A stretch of DNA of 64,000 bases from Myroides guanonis (GCF_900114085.1 NZ_FORU01000006.1:94821-158820), one strand, 5' to 3'. Shown: positions 8,441 to 17,094, counted from the stretch's first letter. Notes: generated by a model from the sequence alone, not told the origin. Made by a program: numbers and translations.

Positions 8441-9209
8441 GTGATTCTAGTTTTGAGCTTACAAAATCCCAATCTATGTGATTAATAAATTCATTTATGT
8501 ATTGTTCTTTATTGTTCTGATAGGTTGGATAATAAGCATGCTCCCAAAGATCGATTGTTAAAAGAGGTAATCCTCCTTTATATAAGCTATTGTTAAAAGG
8601 AGTATCGTTGTTTTGAGTAGCCACTATGCTGAGAGTTCCTTCGTTGTAAATTAGCCATACCCAACCTGAAGCTATTAGTTCATTGGCGGTCTTTTTAAAT
8701 TTGTTTTTAAACTCATCTAGGCTACCAAAATCTTTTGTTAGTCTATCCGTTAATATGGCATTAGGTAGAGTGTTGGCTTTTTTACTTATGGATTTCCAAT
8801 ATAAATTATGGTTGTAAAATCCTCCAGCGTTCGATATTAGATTAGAGTTAGATGTTTCAGCTGATTTTAAAATTGTTTCTATGTTGTGTTGTTGTAAGCC
8901 TAATTGGTCCATCAATTTGTTTAGTGCATTTGCATAATCTAAATGATGTCTACTATAATGTAGTTCTGCGTTAGATGGAGTTATGAAAGATGGGATAGCG
9001 TCATATTTGAATGGTAATCCCTCCATATCAAAAGGTCCGTGTGTTGTTTTTACCAGACTAGGGTCTGGAAATTGACTTTCTTTAATGAAAGTACTTTTGA
9101 CTGGTATTTGTACCTCTGTTAACTCCTTGTCGTTTTGACAACTAAACAAGAATAAAGTAAACACTATAAGTGTTGGAGTGAAGGTTTTAATTTTCTTTGA
9201 AAATTTCAT
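8430..9209 (-). CDS. Fe/Mn superoxide dismutase, lipoprotein form
   Basis: A 259-residue iron/manganese superoxide dismutase. The metal ligands are His84 (ELHYSRHH), His134 (GGFYNHNLYW), Asp220 and His224 (TIDLWEHAYY). Unlike the usual cytoplasmic enzyme of about 200 residues, it begins with a lipoprotein signal peptide ending in Cys24 (LFLFSC) and a linker of about 35 residues before the SOD fold. It is therefore predicted to be membrane-anchored outside the cytoplasm, removing superoxide there. Last gene of the minus-strand LUD-cdsA-psd-ACBP operon; its start overlaps the end of the acyl-CoA-binding protein gene by 23 bases. Metal choice (Fe or Mn) cannot be settled from sequence. Confidence 0.93.
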   Translation of the reverse strand: MKFSKKIKTFTPTLIVFTLFLFSCQNDKELTEVQIPVKSTFIKESQFPDPSLVKTTHGPFDMEGLPFKYDAIPSFITPSNAELHYSRHHLDYANALNKLMDQLGLQQHNIETILKSAETSNSNLISNAGGFYNHNLYWKSISKKANTLPNAILTDRLTKDFGSLDEFKNKFKKTANELIASGWVWLIYNEGTLSIVATQNNDTPFNNSLYKGGLPLLTIDLWEHAYYPTYQNNKEQYINEFINHIDWDFVSSKLESHIE

Positions 9210-9453
9210 GAGCTATTTTGATATATTCTCTTTTAGCTTCTTCTGTTGATAAGTGACTAACTTGTGTCCAAGCATTAAACTTAAAAGAGTTTTTTAAGCT
9301 TTGTGACATGTTTTCAAAATCTTTATGACTCAAACCTTGTGTAGCTTGTTTATAGTAAGCATATATTCGTAACATCACGTCTGGAGGTAAGTTAATAGCT
9401 TCTTCGGATATTTTGGTATATGCTTCTTCAAATTCCTTATCTAATGAGTCCAT
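9187..9453 (-). CDS. Acyl-CoA-binding protein
   Basis: An 88-residue ACBP domain protein. It has the family motifs in order: LPPDVMLRIYAYYKQATQG (about 22-40), KFNAWTQV (about 58-65) and a later Lys/Tyr-rich helix. ACBPs are four-helix bundles that bind long-chain acyl-CoA in the cytoplasm and buffer or deliver it to lipid synthesis. Its place between psd and the SOD gene, directly downstream of cdsA and psd, fits phospholipid metabolism. Eight bases separate it from psd. Confidence 0.9.
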   Translation of the reverse strand: MDSLDKEFEEAYTKISEEAINLPPDVMLRIYAYYKQATQGLSHKDFENMSQSLKNSFKFNAWTQVSHLSTEEAKREYIKIAHEIFKEN

Positions 9454-9461
9454 AGCTGAGT

Positions 9462-10112
9462 TTATTTAGTAGCTATAATGGTTTGGTTACCAATGGCTTT
9501 TTGATTTAAGGTTACATTTACTTTTGTTCCTAATGGAAGGTAAAGATCTACTCTTGAACCGAACTTAATAAAACCAGCATCATTACCTTGGATTACATTC
9601 GTTGATGGTTTTGCGTAATTTACTATTCTCCTTGCTAATGCTCCTGCTATTTGTCTATACATAACTTCTCCGAAAACTGGATTGTCAATAACGACGGTAG
9701 TTCGCTCGTTTTCTTCACTTGCTTTTGGGTGCCATGCTACTAGGTACTTTCCAGGATGATACTTACTGTATTTTACAATTCCACTTAAAGCATACCTTGT
9801 AACATGTACATTGATGGGAGACATGAAGATTGAGACCATAAGTTTTTTTTCTTTAAAATACTCAGGTTCATAAACTTCCTCAATTACTACTACTTTTCCA
9901 TCAACAGGAGCAATAATGATATTGTCACTAATTTGTAAATCTCTTTTCGGATTTCGGAAGAATTGTAGAACCATTAATAGGAAAAACAAAACCACAACCT
10001 GTACTAGAGTTTTTAACCAACTAATTTGAATAAGGTAATCTGTTGCTAATATTGCAATTACTGCTAAAAATAGCGTGATCAAAATAATTTTCGCTCCTTC
10101 TTTGTGAAACAT
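9462..10112 (-). CDS. psd: Phosphatidylserine decarboxylase (short type)
   Basis: A 216-residue member of the short Psd family. Two N-terminal hydrophobic segments (about 9-50) are followed by the catalytic domain with IIIAPVDGKV, SPINVHVTRYALSG and the autocleavage site FIKFGSRVDLYLP; cleavage between Gly185 and Ser186 would create the pyruvoyl cofactor. It converts phosphatidylserine to phosphatidylethanolamine at the inner membrane. It starts 2 bases after the cdsA stop, so CDP-diacylglycerol synthesis and PE formation are coupled in one operon. Confidence 0.95.
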   Translation of the reverse strand: MFHKEGAKIILITLFLAVIAILATDYLIQISWLKTLVQVVVLFFLLMVLQFFRNPKRDLQISDNIIIAPVDGKVVVIEEVYEPEYFKEKKLMVSIFMSPINVHVTRYALSGIVKYSKYHPGKYLVAWHPKASEENERTTVVIDNPVFGEVMYRQIAGALARRIVNYAKPSTNVIQGNDAGFIKFGSRVDLYLPLGTKVNVTLNQKAIGNQTIIATK

Positions 10113-10114
10113 AA

Positions 10115-10906
10115 CTATTGAAATGTTTTAAAAATTAAATATAAAAATGGTGCTACAAAGATAATACTATCTAATCGATCTAGTATTCCTCCATGGCCTG
10201 GCATAATCTTTCCACTATCTTTTACATTGGCTTGCCTCTTGAATTTCGATTCAACAAGGTCTCCAATTGTTCCGAAAAGGCTTACAAAAATAGCACTACT
10301 AATCCATATAATACTATTGTAAAATGAAAAATAGTAGCTAATTACTAAACTAGCTATTATTGTAAATAAAATACCGCCCAAAAAGCCTTCTATTGTTTTT
10401 TTAGGAGATATTCTTTCAAATAACTTGTTTTTACCAAATGATTTTCCGGTTAAATATGCGAAAGTATCATTTGTCCAGATTAGAATAAATATACCAATGA
10501 TCACTCTCGGTTCATATTTATTATCTATAAGTGGTATTTTTAATAGTGTAATAAATGGAATACTTATATATCCGATTAAGAAAAGATAATTTAAGTATTT
10601 GCTTTGGCTATCTATATTTTTTTGAAATAATTGTATTAAGAGGAGAATAAGTATTATTACTCCAAATAGGTTGTAATAATAAAAAGGTATTATACTCTGA
10701 GTGAAATAGATTGCTAGTACCGGTAATATTGCTATTATAAAGCTTTTTAGAATTGGAAGGTCTGTTAGTTTTGAAAATTCATATATTCCAATTAGCAAAA
10801 AAGAAAGTATTAGTATTTGGTAGCTCCATTCGGAATATAAAGTAGCTCCAATTAGTAATATAATATATATAAGTCCAGAAATAGACCTTGTAATATTTTC
10901 AGACAT
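10115..10906 (-). CDS. cdsA: Phosphatidate cytidylyltransferase (CDP-diacylglycerol synthase)
   Basis: A 263-residue integral membrane enzyme with about eight hydrophobic segments. The C-terminal signature is clear: SKFKRQANVKDSGKIMPGHG followed by GILDRLDS, including the Lys-Asp and His-Gly-Gly residues of the family. It makes CDP-diacylglycerol from phosphatidic acid and CTP, the branch point of phospholipid synthesis. It lies between the LUD-domain gene (1-base gap) and psd (2-base gap). Confidence 0.95.
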   Translation of the reverse strand: MSENITRSISGLIYIILLIGATLYSEWSYQILILSFLLIGIYEFSKLTDLPILKSFIIAILPVLAIYFTQSIIPFYYYNLFGVIILILLLIQLFQKNIDSQSKYLNYLFLIGYISIPFITLLKIPLIDNKYEPRVIIGIFILIWTNDTFAYLTGKSFGKNKLFERISPKKTIEGFLGGILFTIIASLVISYYFSFYNSIIWISSAIFVSLFGTIGDLVESKFKRQANVKDSGKIMPGHGGILDRLDSIIFVAPFLYLIFKTFQ

Positions 10907-10907
10907 A

Positions 10908-11510
10908 TTATAAGTCTTCTAGAAGTATTAAATATAAATTTTTAGGTGCACTGCCGTAGTTTAAAAAACTATCATTATTAGAGCTACTAAAGCATTTGAT
11001 AGCTGTTATATTACTTGGAAATTCCGTTAGATATTTATTTTTTATAATACGTAGACCATCACTTTTACTTCTTGTGATTTGACTAGTCCTAGCAAATACT
11101 ATAATATTGGTTGGTAGTTCAGTAGATTTTAAATGTGAAAGCTGTGTTGAAGAGAATAAAATAGAACCTTCGTCAGCTATTAAACTTTCACAAGTTGCTA
11201 CAAAGAATACTGGGTTTTGTATGTTTTTATAATAAATTCTATTCTCTTGAAGTAAAGGATAAATTTCTTTTTCAAAAGTGATTGCTTCAGATTCAAACCA
11301 ATCATTTTCAACTAAAATGTTGACAAAAGTATCTTGTAATTCCGCTTCAGTTTCACAATACAGAAACTTACCACCATTGTTTTTAAAGTTCATAGTGAAC
11401 TCCTCGTCGATAGGGAGTTCTATCTCTGGCAGATATTGACTTTCTTTTGGTTGGTCTGCGGTTGAAGGGTTATTAAAAAAACCTTTAAATATATTTTTTA
11501 AAAAACTCAT
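10908..11510 (-). CDS. LUD-domain (LutC/YkgG-like) protein
   Basis: A 200-residue cytoplasmic protein from the ATG at 11510 (MSFLKNIFKGFF). The first 45 residues are acidic and variable; the rest looks like the LUD domain of lactate-utilisation subunit C and YkgG proteins, with LVENDWFESEAITFEKEIYP and a long SSTQLSHLKSTELP segment. No partner lutA or lutB is nearby. In Flavobacteriaceae this gene is commonly found beside ftsH and cdsA and its role is unknown. A longer frame starts at 11546, but that ATG adjoins the promoter -7 element at 11548-11555 and would precede the transcript. First gene of the lipid operon. Confidence 0.75.
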   Translation of the reverse strand: MSFLKNIFKGFFNNPSTADQPKESQYLPEIELPIDEEFTMNFKNNGGKFLYCETEAELQDTFVNILVENDWFESEAITFEKEIYPLLQENRIYYKNIQNPVFFVATCESLIADEGSILFSSTQLSHLKSTELPTNIIVFARTSQITRSKSDGLRIIKNKYLTEFPSNITAIKCFSSSNNDSFLNYGSAPKNLYLILLEDL

Positions 11511-11547
11511 ATACTCAATTAGAGAAATAATGTTCGAATAGAACATT

Positions 11548-11555
11548 CAAAGATA
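11548..11555 (-). promoter_or_regulatory. -7 promoter element for the LUD-cdsA-psd-ACBP-SOD operon
   Basis: On the minus strand the word is TATCTTTG, a perfect TAnnTTTG. It lies between the ftsH terminator and the LUD gene, so the lipid operon has its own promoter and the real LUD start is the ATG at 11510. Confidence 0.65.
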
Positions 11556-11557
11556 GA

Positions 11558-11597
11558 AAAAATCTTAACTTAATAGTTACTTTAAGTTAAGATTTTT
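11558..11597 (-). terminator. Terminator after ftsH
   Basis: A perfect 16-bp stem (11558-11573 with 11582-11597) with an 8-base loop, bounded by A and T runs. It lies 30 bases beyond the ftsH stop on the minus strand and just before the next operon's promoter. Confidence 0.85.
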
Positions 11598-11626
11598 AGT
11601 TATATTAATGCAAGTTGTTACTTGGG

Positions 11627-13558
11627 TTATTCAGTAGTAATTGGCTCTTCTTCTTTATCGAAGGGTCTTTTACCAAATATGATTTCTAAGTCTTGTTTAA
11701 AAATCACTTCCTTTTCGCAAAGTAGGTCAGCTAATTTTATTAGTTTCTCTCTATTAGCTTCAAGTATTTGTTGTGCTCTTTCGTATTGACCTTCAATTAA
11801 ACTTGAAATTTCAATGTCGATTGTTCGAGCAGTTTCTTCTGAATATGGTTTTGCAAAGTTGTATTCATTTTGACCTGAAGAGTCGTAATAAGTAACATTA
11901 CCTATTTTGTCATTTAAACCATATATGGTAACCATTGCTTTGGCTTGTTTCGCAACTTTTTCTAAATCACTTAGCGCACCAGTAGAAATTTTATCAAAGA
12001 TGATTTTTTCTGCAGCTCTACCTCCCATTGTTGCACACATTTCGTCTAGCATTTGTTCTGTTCTTACAATTGAACGTTCTGCTGGTAAATACCATGCGGC
12101 TCCTAAACTTTGACCACGGGGCACTATTGTAACTTTAACAAGCGGTGCGGCATGCTCCAACATCCAACTTACAGTTGCGTGACCAGCTTCATGTATGGCT
12201 ATAGCATACTTTTCTTCTGGAGTAATAATTTTATTTTTCTTTTCCAAACCTCCGATGATGCGGTCTACTGCATCTAAGAAGTCTTGCATATCTACTTGTT
12301 TTTTGTCTTTTCTTGCAGCTGTAAGTGCAGCTTCATTACAAACATTAGCAATGTCTGCTCCAGAAAATCCAGGTGTTTGTTTCGCAAGGAAATCTATATC
12401 TAAATTATCTACCTTTTTAATACTTCTTAAATGTACTTCGAAGATTTGCTCTCTTTCTTTTACATCCGGTAAGTCAACGTATATTTGTCTGTCAAATCTA
12501 CCTGCTCTAAGTAATGCTTTGTCAAGGATTTCAGCTCTATTAGTTGCAGCTAAAACAATCACATTAGTATGTGATCCAAAACCATCCATTTCCGTTAATA
12601 GTTGGTTTAAAGTATTTTCTCTTTCGTCGTTAGAACCTGAAAAGTTGCTTTTACCCCTAGCTCTACCAACAGCATCAATTTCGTCAATAAATATAATAGC
12701 AGGAGATTTTTCTTTAGCTTGTTTGAAAAGGTCTCGAACTCTTGATGCTCCTACACCTACAAACATTTCTACGAAGTCTGAACCAGATAGTGAGAAGAAT
12801 GGAACTTTTGCTTCTCCCGCAACAGCTTTTGCTAATAAAGTCTTTCCTGTACCAGGAGGTCCTACCAATAATGCTCCTTTTGGAATTTTACCTCCTATTG
12901 AAGTGTATTTTTCTGGGTTTTTTAAAAATTCTACGATTTCAACAATTTCTTCTTTTGCACCTTCTAATCCAGCTACATCCTTGAATGTTACTTTTACATC
13001 GTTTTTTTCGTCGAATAGTTTTGCTTTAGATTTTCCTATTGAGAAAATTTGACTTCCGCCACCTCCAGCTCCACCGCCTGTCATGCGTCTCATCATAAAT
13101 AACCAGAAACCTATAATAATGATTATAGGAAGCATACTAAAAAAGATATCCCCCCAGTTGCTTTCAGGTTCAGATTTGTATTCGGTTAATTTACCTTGTG
13201 AAGAGGCTTCATCCAGTTTCTTTTGAAATATTTCAGAGTTACCAATATCTGTTAAGAATTGTGGCCCTGTACTTTCTTTTCCAAGTATACTTTTCTTTTG
13301 AAGATTTTCAAATTCACTGTTTTTTAAAGCATCTTCGGTTAAGTATATTTTTGCTACAGTTCTATTAAATTCGACTTTCTCTACATAAGATGAGTCAAGA
13401 TATTGATAGAACTTAGACAAACTTAATTGCTTAGAGTCACCAAAACTACTTCCATTTGATAGGAAGTTTATTACTAGTACTATGACTACAACGCTACCAT
13501 ATAACAACCATGGGTTGTATTTTGGTTTGTTTGAGTTAGGATTGATATTTTTAGACAT
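11627..13558 (-). CDS. ftsH: ATP-dependent zinc metalloprotease FtsH
   Basis: A 643-residue membrane protease. Two transmembrane segments (about 16-33 and 139-156) flank a periplasmic domain; then come a Gly-rich stretch, the AAA+ domain with Walker A GPPGTGKT (233-240), Walker B IIFIDEID (about 288-295) and SRH region, and the peptidase domain with zinc motif HEAGH (456-460). It degrades misfolded or unassembled membrane proteins and selected cytosolic substrates. It follows rsfS by 26 bases in the same unit. The opposite strand carries a long open frame that is only a coding shadow. Confidence 0.97.
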   Translation of the reverse strand: MSKNINPNSNKPKYNPWLLYGSVVVIVLVINFLSNGSSFGDSKQLSLSKFYQYLDSSYVEKVEFNRTVAKIYLTEDALKNSEFENLQKKSILGKESTGPQFLTDIGNSEIFQKKLDEASSQGKLTEYKSEPESNWGDIFFSMLPIIIIIGFWLFMMRRMTGGGAGGGGSQIFSIGKSKAKLFDEKNDVKVTFKDVAGLEGAKEEIVEIVEFLKNPEKYTSIGGKIPKGALLVGPPGTGKTLLAKAVAGEAKVPFFSLSGSDFVEMFVGVGASRVRDLFKQAKEKSPAIIFIDEIDAVGRARGKSNFSGSNDERENTLNQLLTEMDGFGSHTNVIVLAATNRAEILDKALLRAGRFDRQIYVDLPDVKEREQIFEVHLRSIKKVDNLDIDFLAKQTPGFSGADIANVCNEAALTAARKDKKQVDMQDFLDAVDRIIGGLEKKNKIITPEEKYAIAIHEAGHATVSWMLEHAAPLVKVTIVPRGQSLGAAWYLPAERSIVRTEQMLDEMCATMGGRAAEKIIFDKISTGALSDLEKVAKQAKAMVTIYGLNDKIGNVTYYDSSGQNEYNFAKPYSEETARTIDIEISSLIEGQYERAQQILEANREKLIKLADLLCEKEVIFKQDLEIIFGKRPFDKEEEPITTE

Positions 13559-13584
13559 GTAATATGTTTAAAATTAATTGATAT

Positions 13585-13956
13585 TTAGTATTGCGATTGG
13601 ATGACTGTTGTTTTTGCATCACCCCACAAGTTTTCGATTCTATAGAATTCGCGTATGTTTTTTTGAAATACGTGAACGACTATGTTTACATAATCCATTA
13701 AAATCCATTCTGCATTTTCTTGTCCCTCAACATGCCATGGTTTGTCATGAAGTTCTTTCGAAACAATTTTTTGAATTGAAGATGCTATTGAGTTTACTTG
13801 AGTGTTGGATTTACCTTCACAAACTACAAAGTAGTCACATGGTGTGTTGTCAATATTTCTTAAATCAAGAATGTTTATGTTCTCTCCTTTTACTTCTTCG
13901 ATTCCCTTGATGATGCTCGCTAGCAAATCGTCATTGTTGATTTTTTTAACTGTCAT
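13585..13956 (-). CDS. rsfS: Ribosome silencing factor RsfS
   Basis: A 123-residue protein of the Iojap/RsfS family, with the core DLRNIDNTPCDYFVVCEG, NTQVNSIAS and the conserved AEWILMDYVNIVVHVF segment. It binds ribosomal protein uL14 and blocks subunit joining when nutrients are short. Normal length. It heads the rsfS-ftsH unit and is divergent from birA. Confidence 0.95.
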   Translation of the reverse strand: MTVKKINNDDLLASIIKGIEEVKGENINILDLRNIDNTPCDYFVVCEGKSNTQVNSIASSIQKIVSKELHDKPWHVEGQENAEWILMDYVNIVVHVFQKNIREFYRIENLWGDAKTTVIQSQY

Positions 13957-13976
13957 TTATTTTTTAAGTATTTGTG

Positions 13977-13984
13977 CAAAGTTA
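13977..13984 (-). promoter_or_regulatory. -7 promoter element for rsfS-ftsH
   Basis: Minus-strand TAACTTTG matches TAnnTTTG and lies 20 bases before the rsfS start. A CAA (minus-strand TTG) at 14010-14012 has a rather long 25-base spacing. Confidence 0.55.
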
Positions 13985-13997
13985 TCCTTTTTGTAGC

Positions 13998-14005
13998 TAA
14001 TTTTG
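13998..14005 (+). promoter_or_regulatory. -7 promoter element for birA
   Basis: TAATTTTG matches TAnnTTTG and lies 46 bases before the birA ATG. It overlaps the upstream region of the divergent rsfS promoter, so the two promoters share a 90-base gap. Confidence 0.45.
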
Positions 14006-14051
14006 GCTCCAAATATATGAATCACTTCTAACTATTCCATATTTATTTCTA

Positions 14052-14783
14052 ATGAATATAATCAAACTCGATGCCATAGGCTCTACGAATGTTTATTTAA
14101 AGAATTTATTAGCAAATCTTAATCTTGAAAACTTCACAGTAGTTGTTGCAGAAAATCAAACTGCGGGTAAGGGACAAAGGGGAGCTGTATGGAATTCTGA
14201 ACCTTCTAGTAATCTAACCTTTAGTGTTTTAGTTAAGGATTTGTTGTTGGGGATTGAATCAATTTACGATTTGAATGTTGCAGTTTCATTGAGTGTTTTT
14301 AACGCAATAAAAATCTTAGGAATCGGTGGTTTGTCGATTAAATGGCCAAACGACATTTTGGCAGATAATAAAAAAGTTGGAGGGATTTTAATTGAAAACA
14401 TTATAAAATCTAATGGAGAAATATTTTCTGTTGTAGGTATTGGAATTAATGTTAATCAGAAGATCTTTGGTGATTTGTCACAAGCTTCTTCTTTGGCGAA
14501 CATGGCTGGAAAGGATTTTGATAAGGAAATCTTGATGAATAGTGTGTTGAAGCAATTGCGATATTATTTTAATTCTTTGAGGAATGGACATAAGAAAGCG
14601 ATTTGGCAAGAGTATCATAATAATCTGTATAGAATATCTACCCCAAGCGCTTTTGAACTTCCTTCAGGTGAGCGCTTTATGGGGATTATTCAAAATGTTA
14701 GCCAGCAAGGAACATTGGTGGTTTTGTTGGAAAGTGGAAATACAGTTGAATATTATATTAAGGAAGTAAAAATACTCTACTAG
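14052..14783 (+). CDS. birA: Biotin--[acetyl-CoA carboxylase] ligase
   Basis: A 243-residue biotin protein ligase without the N-terminal DNA-binding domain of E. coli BirA. The BPL catalytic domain shows ENQTAGKGQRGAVWNS (biotin/ATP loop, about residues 35-50), SIKWPNDILADNKKVGGILIE around 100, and VVGIGINVNQ around 135; the C-terminal SH3-like domain follows. It attaches biotin to the biotin carboxyl carrier protein of acetyl-CoA carboxylase. Lacking the HTH it should not be a repressor. It converges on msrB with an 11-base gap and no clear terminator between. Confidence 0.94.
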   Translation: MNIIKLDAIGSTNVYLKNLLANLNLENFTVVVAENQTAGKGQRGAVWNSEPSSNLTFSVLVKDLLLGIESIYDLNVAVSLSVFNAIKILGIGGLSIKWPNDILADNKKVGGILIENIIKSNGEIFSVVGIGINVNQKIFGDLSQASSLANMAGKDFDKEILMNSVLKQLRYYFNSLRNGHKKAIWQEYHNNLYRISTPSAFELPSGERFMGIIQNVSQQGTLVVLLESGNTVEYYIKEVKILY

Positions 14784-14794
14784 CTACCTTTTGA

Positions 14795-15268
14795 CTATTT
14801 GTGTTTAAATTTTAATGATATAGAATTCATGCAATAACGTTGGCCTGTGGTGTCTTTTGGTCCATCGTTAAATACATGTCCTAGATGGCTTTTGCAATTA
14901 GAACAAACTACTTCAGTTCTTGTCATACCATGAGAGTGGTCTTCAATATATTCTACAGAACCTTTTATAGCTTGATCGAAAGAAGGCCAGCCACAATGTG
15001 CGTCAAATTTAGTAACTGATTCAAAAAGTTTTTGTCCACAAGCTGCACAATGATATGTGCCGTCTTCATGAAAATCATTGTATTTGCCCGAAAAAGGTGG
15101 TTCAGTACCTTTTTGTCTTAATACATAATATTCTTCATCGCTTAGATTTGATTTATAGTATTCTTCAGAATTTGCCATAATATTAAGATTTTGAGATTTG
15201 GTTTTTTGACACGTAATTAGTGTGAAAGTTACGAAAAGTATGGGTAAGAGTTTAAGTACGCTATTCAT
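14795..15268 (-). CDS. msrB: Peptide-methionine (R)-S-oxide reductase MsrB, lipoprotein form
   Basis: A 157-residue MsrB. The structural zinc cysteines are Cys74/Cys77 (CAACG) and Cys122/Cys125 ([10 protein letters not shown]), and the catalytic residue is Cys146 (GQRYCMNS). The N-terminus is a lipoprotein signal ending in Cys20 (LITC), so the enzyme is predicted to be membrane-anchored outside the cytoplasm, repairing methionine-R-sulfoxide in envelope proteins. An internal Met at residue 31 is where a cytoplasmic MsrB would begin, so a second start cannot be excluded. It overlaps the upstream hydrolase gene by 8 bases. Confidence 0.94.
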   Translation of the reverse strand: MNSVLKLLPILFVTFTLITCQKTKSQNLNIMANSEEYYKSNLSDEEYYVLRQKGTEPPFSGKYNDFHEDGTYHCAACGQKLFESVTKFDAHCGWPSFDQAIKGSVEYIEDHSHGMTRTEVVCSNCKSHLGHVFNDGPKDTTGQRYCMNSISLKFKHK

Positions 15269-16127
15269 TATTAATAAAATTATTTATCCTATTAATTACA
15301 TTTTTTGATCCTAATATCTTTCTGTGACCTAAATTTTGGGTAATCATAAGTTCTCCATTTTTTATATGCTTATAGATTGAGTGAGCTGCTAATACGGGTA
15401 CATCTAAATCTTGTTCATCATGTATTACAAGTATAGGTATTGTTAATTGTGAGGCTGATTTATGCACACAAAAACTATCCATACTTTGTTGAAATTGATT
15501 TTCGAATCGAACCTTCATTTTAGAAGCAATGATAGATTTTAGATGTAGTTGTTTAACAAAATCATCAATAATGTCTTCAACGACGTCTCCACTACCAATT
15601 ATAACTGTTTTTTTAGCTTTGAGTCCTCTTTGAATTGCATTAATGGTACTCATGCCACCTAATGAATGACCAATTACAACATCGAATTCTCCATACTCTT
15701 TTTGTATAAAAAGTGCAATCTCTATAAACTCGGTCATGTTACTATTGTTTTTTGGTGAAAAACCATGTCCAGGTGCATCAAAGCTTACTATTGTGAAACC
15801 TTCCTTTTTTAGTCTGTTTGCTATTGTAACTAACTGAGTTCCTCTACCATTCCAACCATGAATGATTAGTGCTTTTTTATCACCATTTCCATATTTATAT
15901 GTAACTATTGACTTATTGATAGTAGGGATATAGACGTTATATTTAATGGCTTTTTCCAACATTTCCATTTCTCTTTTCGGTGTTTTAAACTTGATTGGGG
16001 TGATGAAGATTTTTTGAGCAAATAATGTAGCCCAATCGCTAGATAGGAATTGTAAGAATTTTCCTGTAAATACTATTGATTTTGGAATTTTCAAAGACTG
16101 TTGATGTTTGAAAGAACCGTTTTTCAT
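15261..16127 (-). CDS. Alpha/beta hydrolase
   Basis: A 288-residue serine hydrolase from the ATG at 16127. It has the oxyanion strand [11 protein letters not shown], the FDAPGHGFS segment and the nucleophile elbow GHSLGGMS; a later DEQDLDVP and NLGHRK supply the likely acid and base. The N-terminal 60 residues ([15 protein letters not shown]) recur in Bacteroidota hydrolases of unknown substrate. An in-frame ATG at 16202 would add 25 residues but a minus-strand -7 element (TATTTTTG, 16141-16148) lies inside that extension, so the shorter start is preferred. It ends overlapping msrB by 8 bases. Confidence 0.85.
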   Translation of the reverse strand: MKNGSFKHQQSLKIPKSIVFTGKFLQFLSSDWATLFAQKIFITPIKFKTPKREMEMLEKAIKYNVYIPTINKSIVTYKYGNGDKKALIIHGWNGRGTQLVTIANRLKKEGFTIVSFDAPGHGFSPKNNSNMTEFIEIALFIQKEYGEFDVVIGHSLGGMSTINAIQRGLKAKKTVIIGSGDVVEDIIDDFVKQLHLKSIIASKMKVRFENQFQQSMDSFCVHKSASQLTIPILVIHDEQDLDVPVLAAHSIYKHIKNGELMITQNLGHRKILGSKNVINRINNFINNE

Positions 16128-16140
16128 ATCATGTTTTTTA

Positions 16141-16148
16141 CAAAAATA
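16141..16148 (-). promoter_or_regulatory. -7 promoter element for the hydrolase-msrB unit
   Basis: Minus-strand TATTTTTG, 13 bases before the ATG at 16127. Its place inside the longer possible reading frame decides the start. Confidence 0.5.
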
Positions 16149-16191
16149 AGCAATTTGTGAGGATAGAGATATTGAATAATTTTTAGAATTG

Positions 16192-16222
16192 TTGTTTAAC
16201 ATTTTATTTCGTATTATTTTTG
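16192..16222 (+). promoter_or_regulatory. Promoter of the M48 peptidase gene (-33 TTG, -7 TATTTTTG)
   Basis: TTG at 16192-16194 and TATTTTTG at 16215-16222 have a 20-base spacer, ideal for the Bacteroidota sigma factor. The element lies 8 bases before the ATG at 16231 and excludes an upstream in-frame start at 16189. Confidence 0.65.
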
Positions 16223-16230
16223 AAATAAAA

Positions 16231-17043
16231 ATGATGAAAAAGTACGTTAGTTTACTTGTTGTAGCATTATTAGTTTCATGTGCTACTAATCCTTTTACTG
16301 GGTCAAAAACAATGGCTTTGGTAAGTGATAGTTCCCTTTTTCCAACTTCTTTTCAACAATATGATAGCTTCTTAAAAGAGCATAAGGTAATTACTGGTAC
16401 AAAAGATGCACAGCGGGTTGAGAATGTAGGTGGGAAAATAAGAATGGCTGCTGAAAAATGGCTTAATGCCAATGGATATAAGGGGTATTTAGATGGATAT
16501 CGATGGGAGTATCATTTAATAGATAGTAAGGAGCCTAATGCTTGGTGTATGCCAGGTGGTAAAATTGTTTTTTACACAGGTATTCTGCCAATTTGTCAAA
16601 CAGATGCTGGAATTGCTACTGTTATGGGGCATGAGGTTGCACATGCATTAGCTAATCACGGACAACAACGTATGAGTGCAGGAATGTTACAAGAACTTGG
16701 TGCAGAAGCATTGAATGTTGCTACTTCAAGTAAGAGTCAACAAACACAGCAGCTTTTTCAAATGGCTTATGGTGGAGGTTCTCAAGTTTTAGGAATGTTA
16801 CCTTTTAGTAGAAGCCATGAAAGTGAAGCAGATAAAATAGGTTTAACATTAATGGCTATTGCGGGTTACGATCCTAACGAAGCTGTTTCTTTTTGGTCGA
16901 GAATGGCTAGCGGATCTGAAGCAAATGGACAATCAGATTTCCTTAGTACTCACCCAAGTAATCAAACGAGAATTTCTGAGTTAAAAAGACTTATTCCAGA
17001 AGCTCGTGCAGAAGCATTAAAATTTGGAGTTACGTTTAAATAA
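16231..17043 (+). CDS. M48-family metallopeptidase, lipoprotein
   Basis: A 270-residue zinc peptidase with a lipoprotein signal ending in Cys17 (LLVSC). The zinc motif HEVAH is at 134-138 and the third ligand lies in SHESEADKIG downstream. The layout resembles the periplasmic BepA/LoiP/YfgC branch of M48, which act in outer-membrane protein quality control, though without their TPR extension. PGGKIVFYTGIL just before the zinc site is typical of the branch. Substrates are unknown. A short hairpin terminator follows. Confidence 0.9.
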   Translation: MMKKYVSLLVVALLVSCATNPFTGSKTMALVSDSSLFPTSFQQYDSFLKEHKVITGTKDAQRVENVGGKIRMAAEKWLNANGYKGYLDGYRWEYHLIDSKEPNAWCMPGGKIVFYTGILPICQTDAGIATVMGHEVAHALANHGQQRMSAGMLQELGAEALNVATSSKSQQTQQLFQMAYGGGSQVLGMLPFSRSHESEADKIGLTLMAIAGYDPNEAVSFWSRMASGSEANGQSDFLSTHPSNQTRISELKRLIPEARAEALKFGVTFK

Positions 17044-17054
17044 AATTTAAATAT

Positions 17055-17085
17055 ATAGCTGCCCTTAATAAGCAGCTATTTTTTA
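17055..17085 (+). terminator. Terminator after the M48 gene
   Basis: An 8-bp perfect stem (ATAGCTGC / GCAGCTAT) with a 9-base loop and a T-rich tail, 12 bases after the stop. Confidence 0.75.
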
Positions 17086-17094
17086 TTGATATAT

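Noticed and set aside
12195..13052. A 285-codon open frame on the plus strand
   Set aside because: It lies opposite ftsH, whose AAA+ and peptidase motifs are unmistakable on the minus strand. The frame is Ser/Ala-rich with no recognisable domain, as expected of a coding shadow.
16189..16230. Upstream in-frame start for the M48 peptidase
   Set aside because: The promoter -7 element at 16215-16222 lies inside the extension, and the extra residues would hide the lipoprotein signal.
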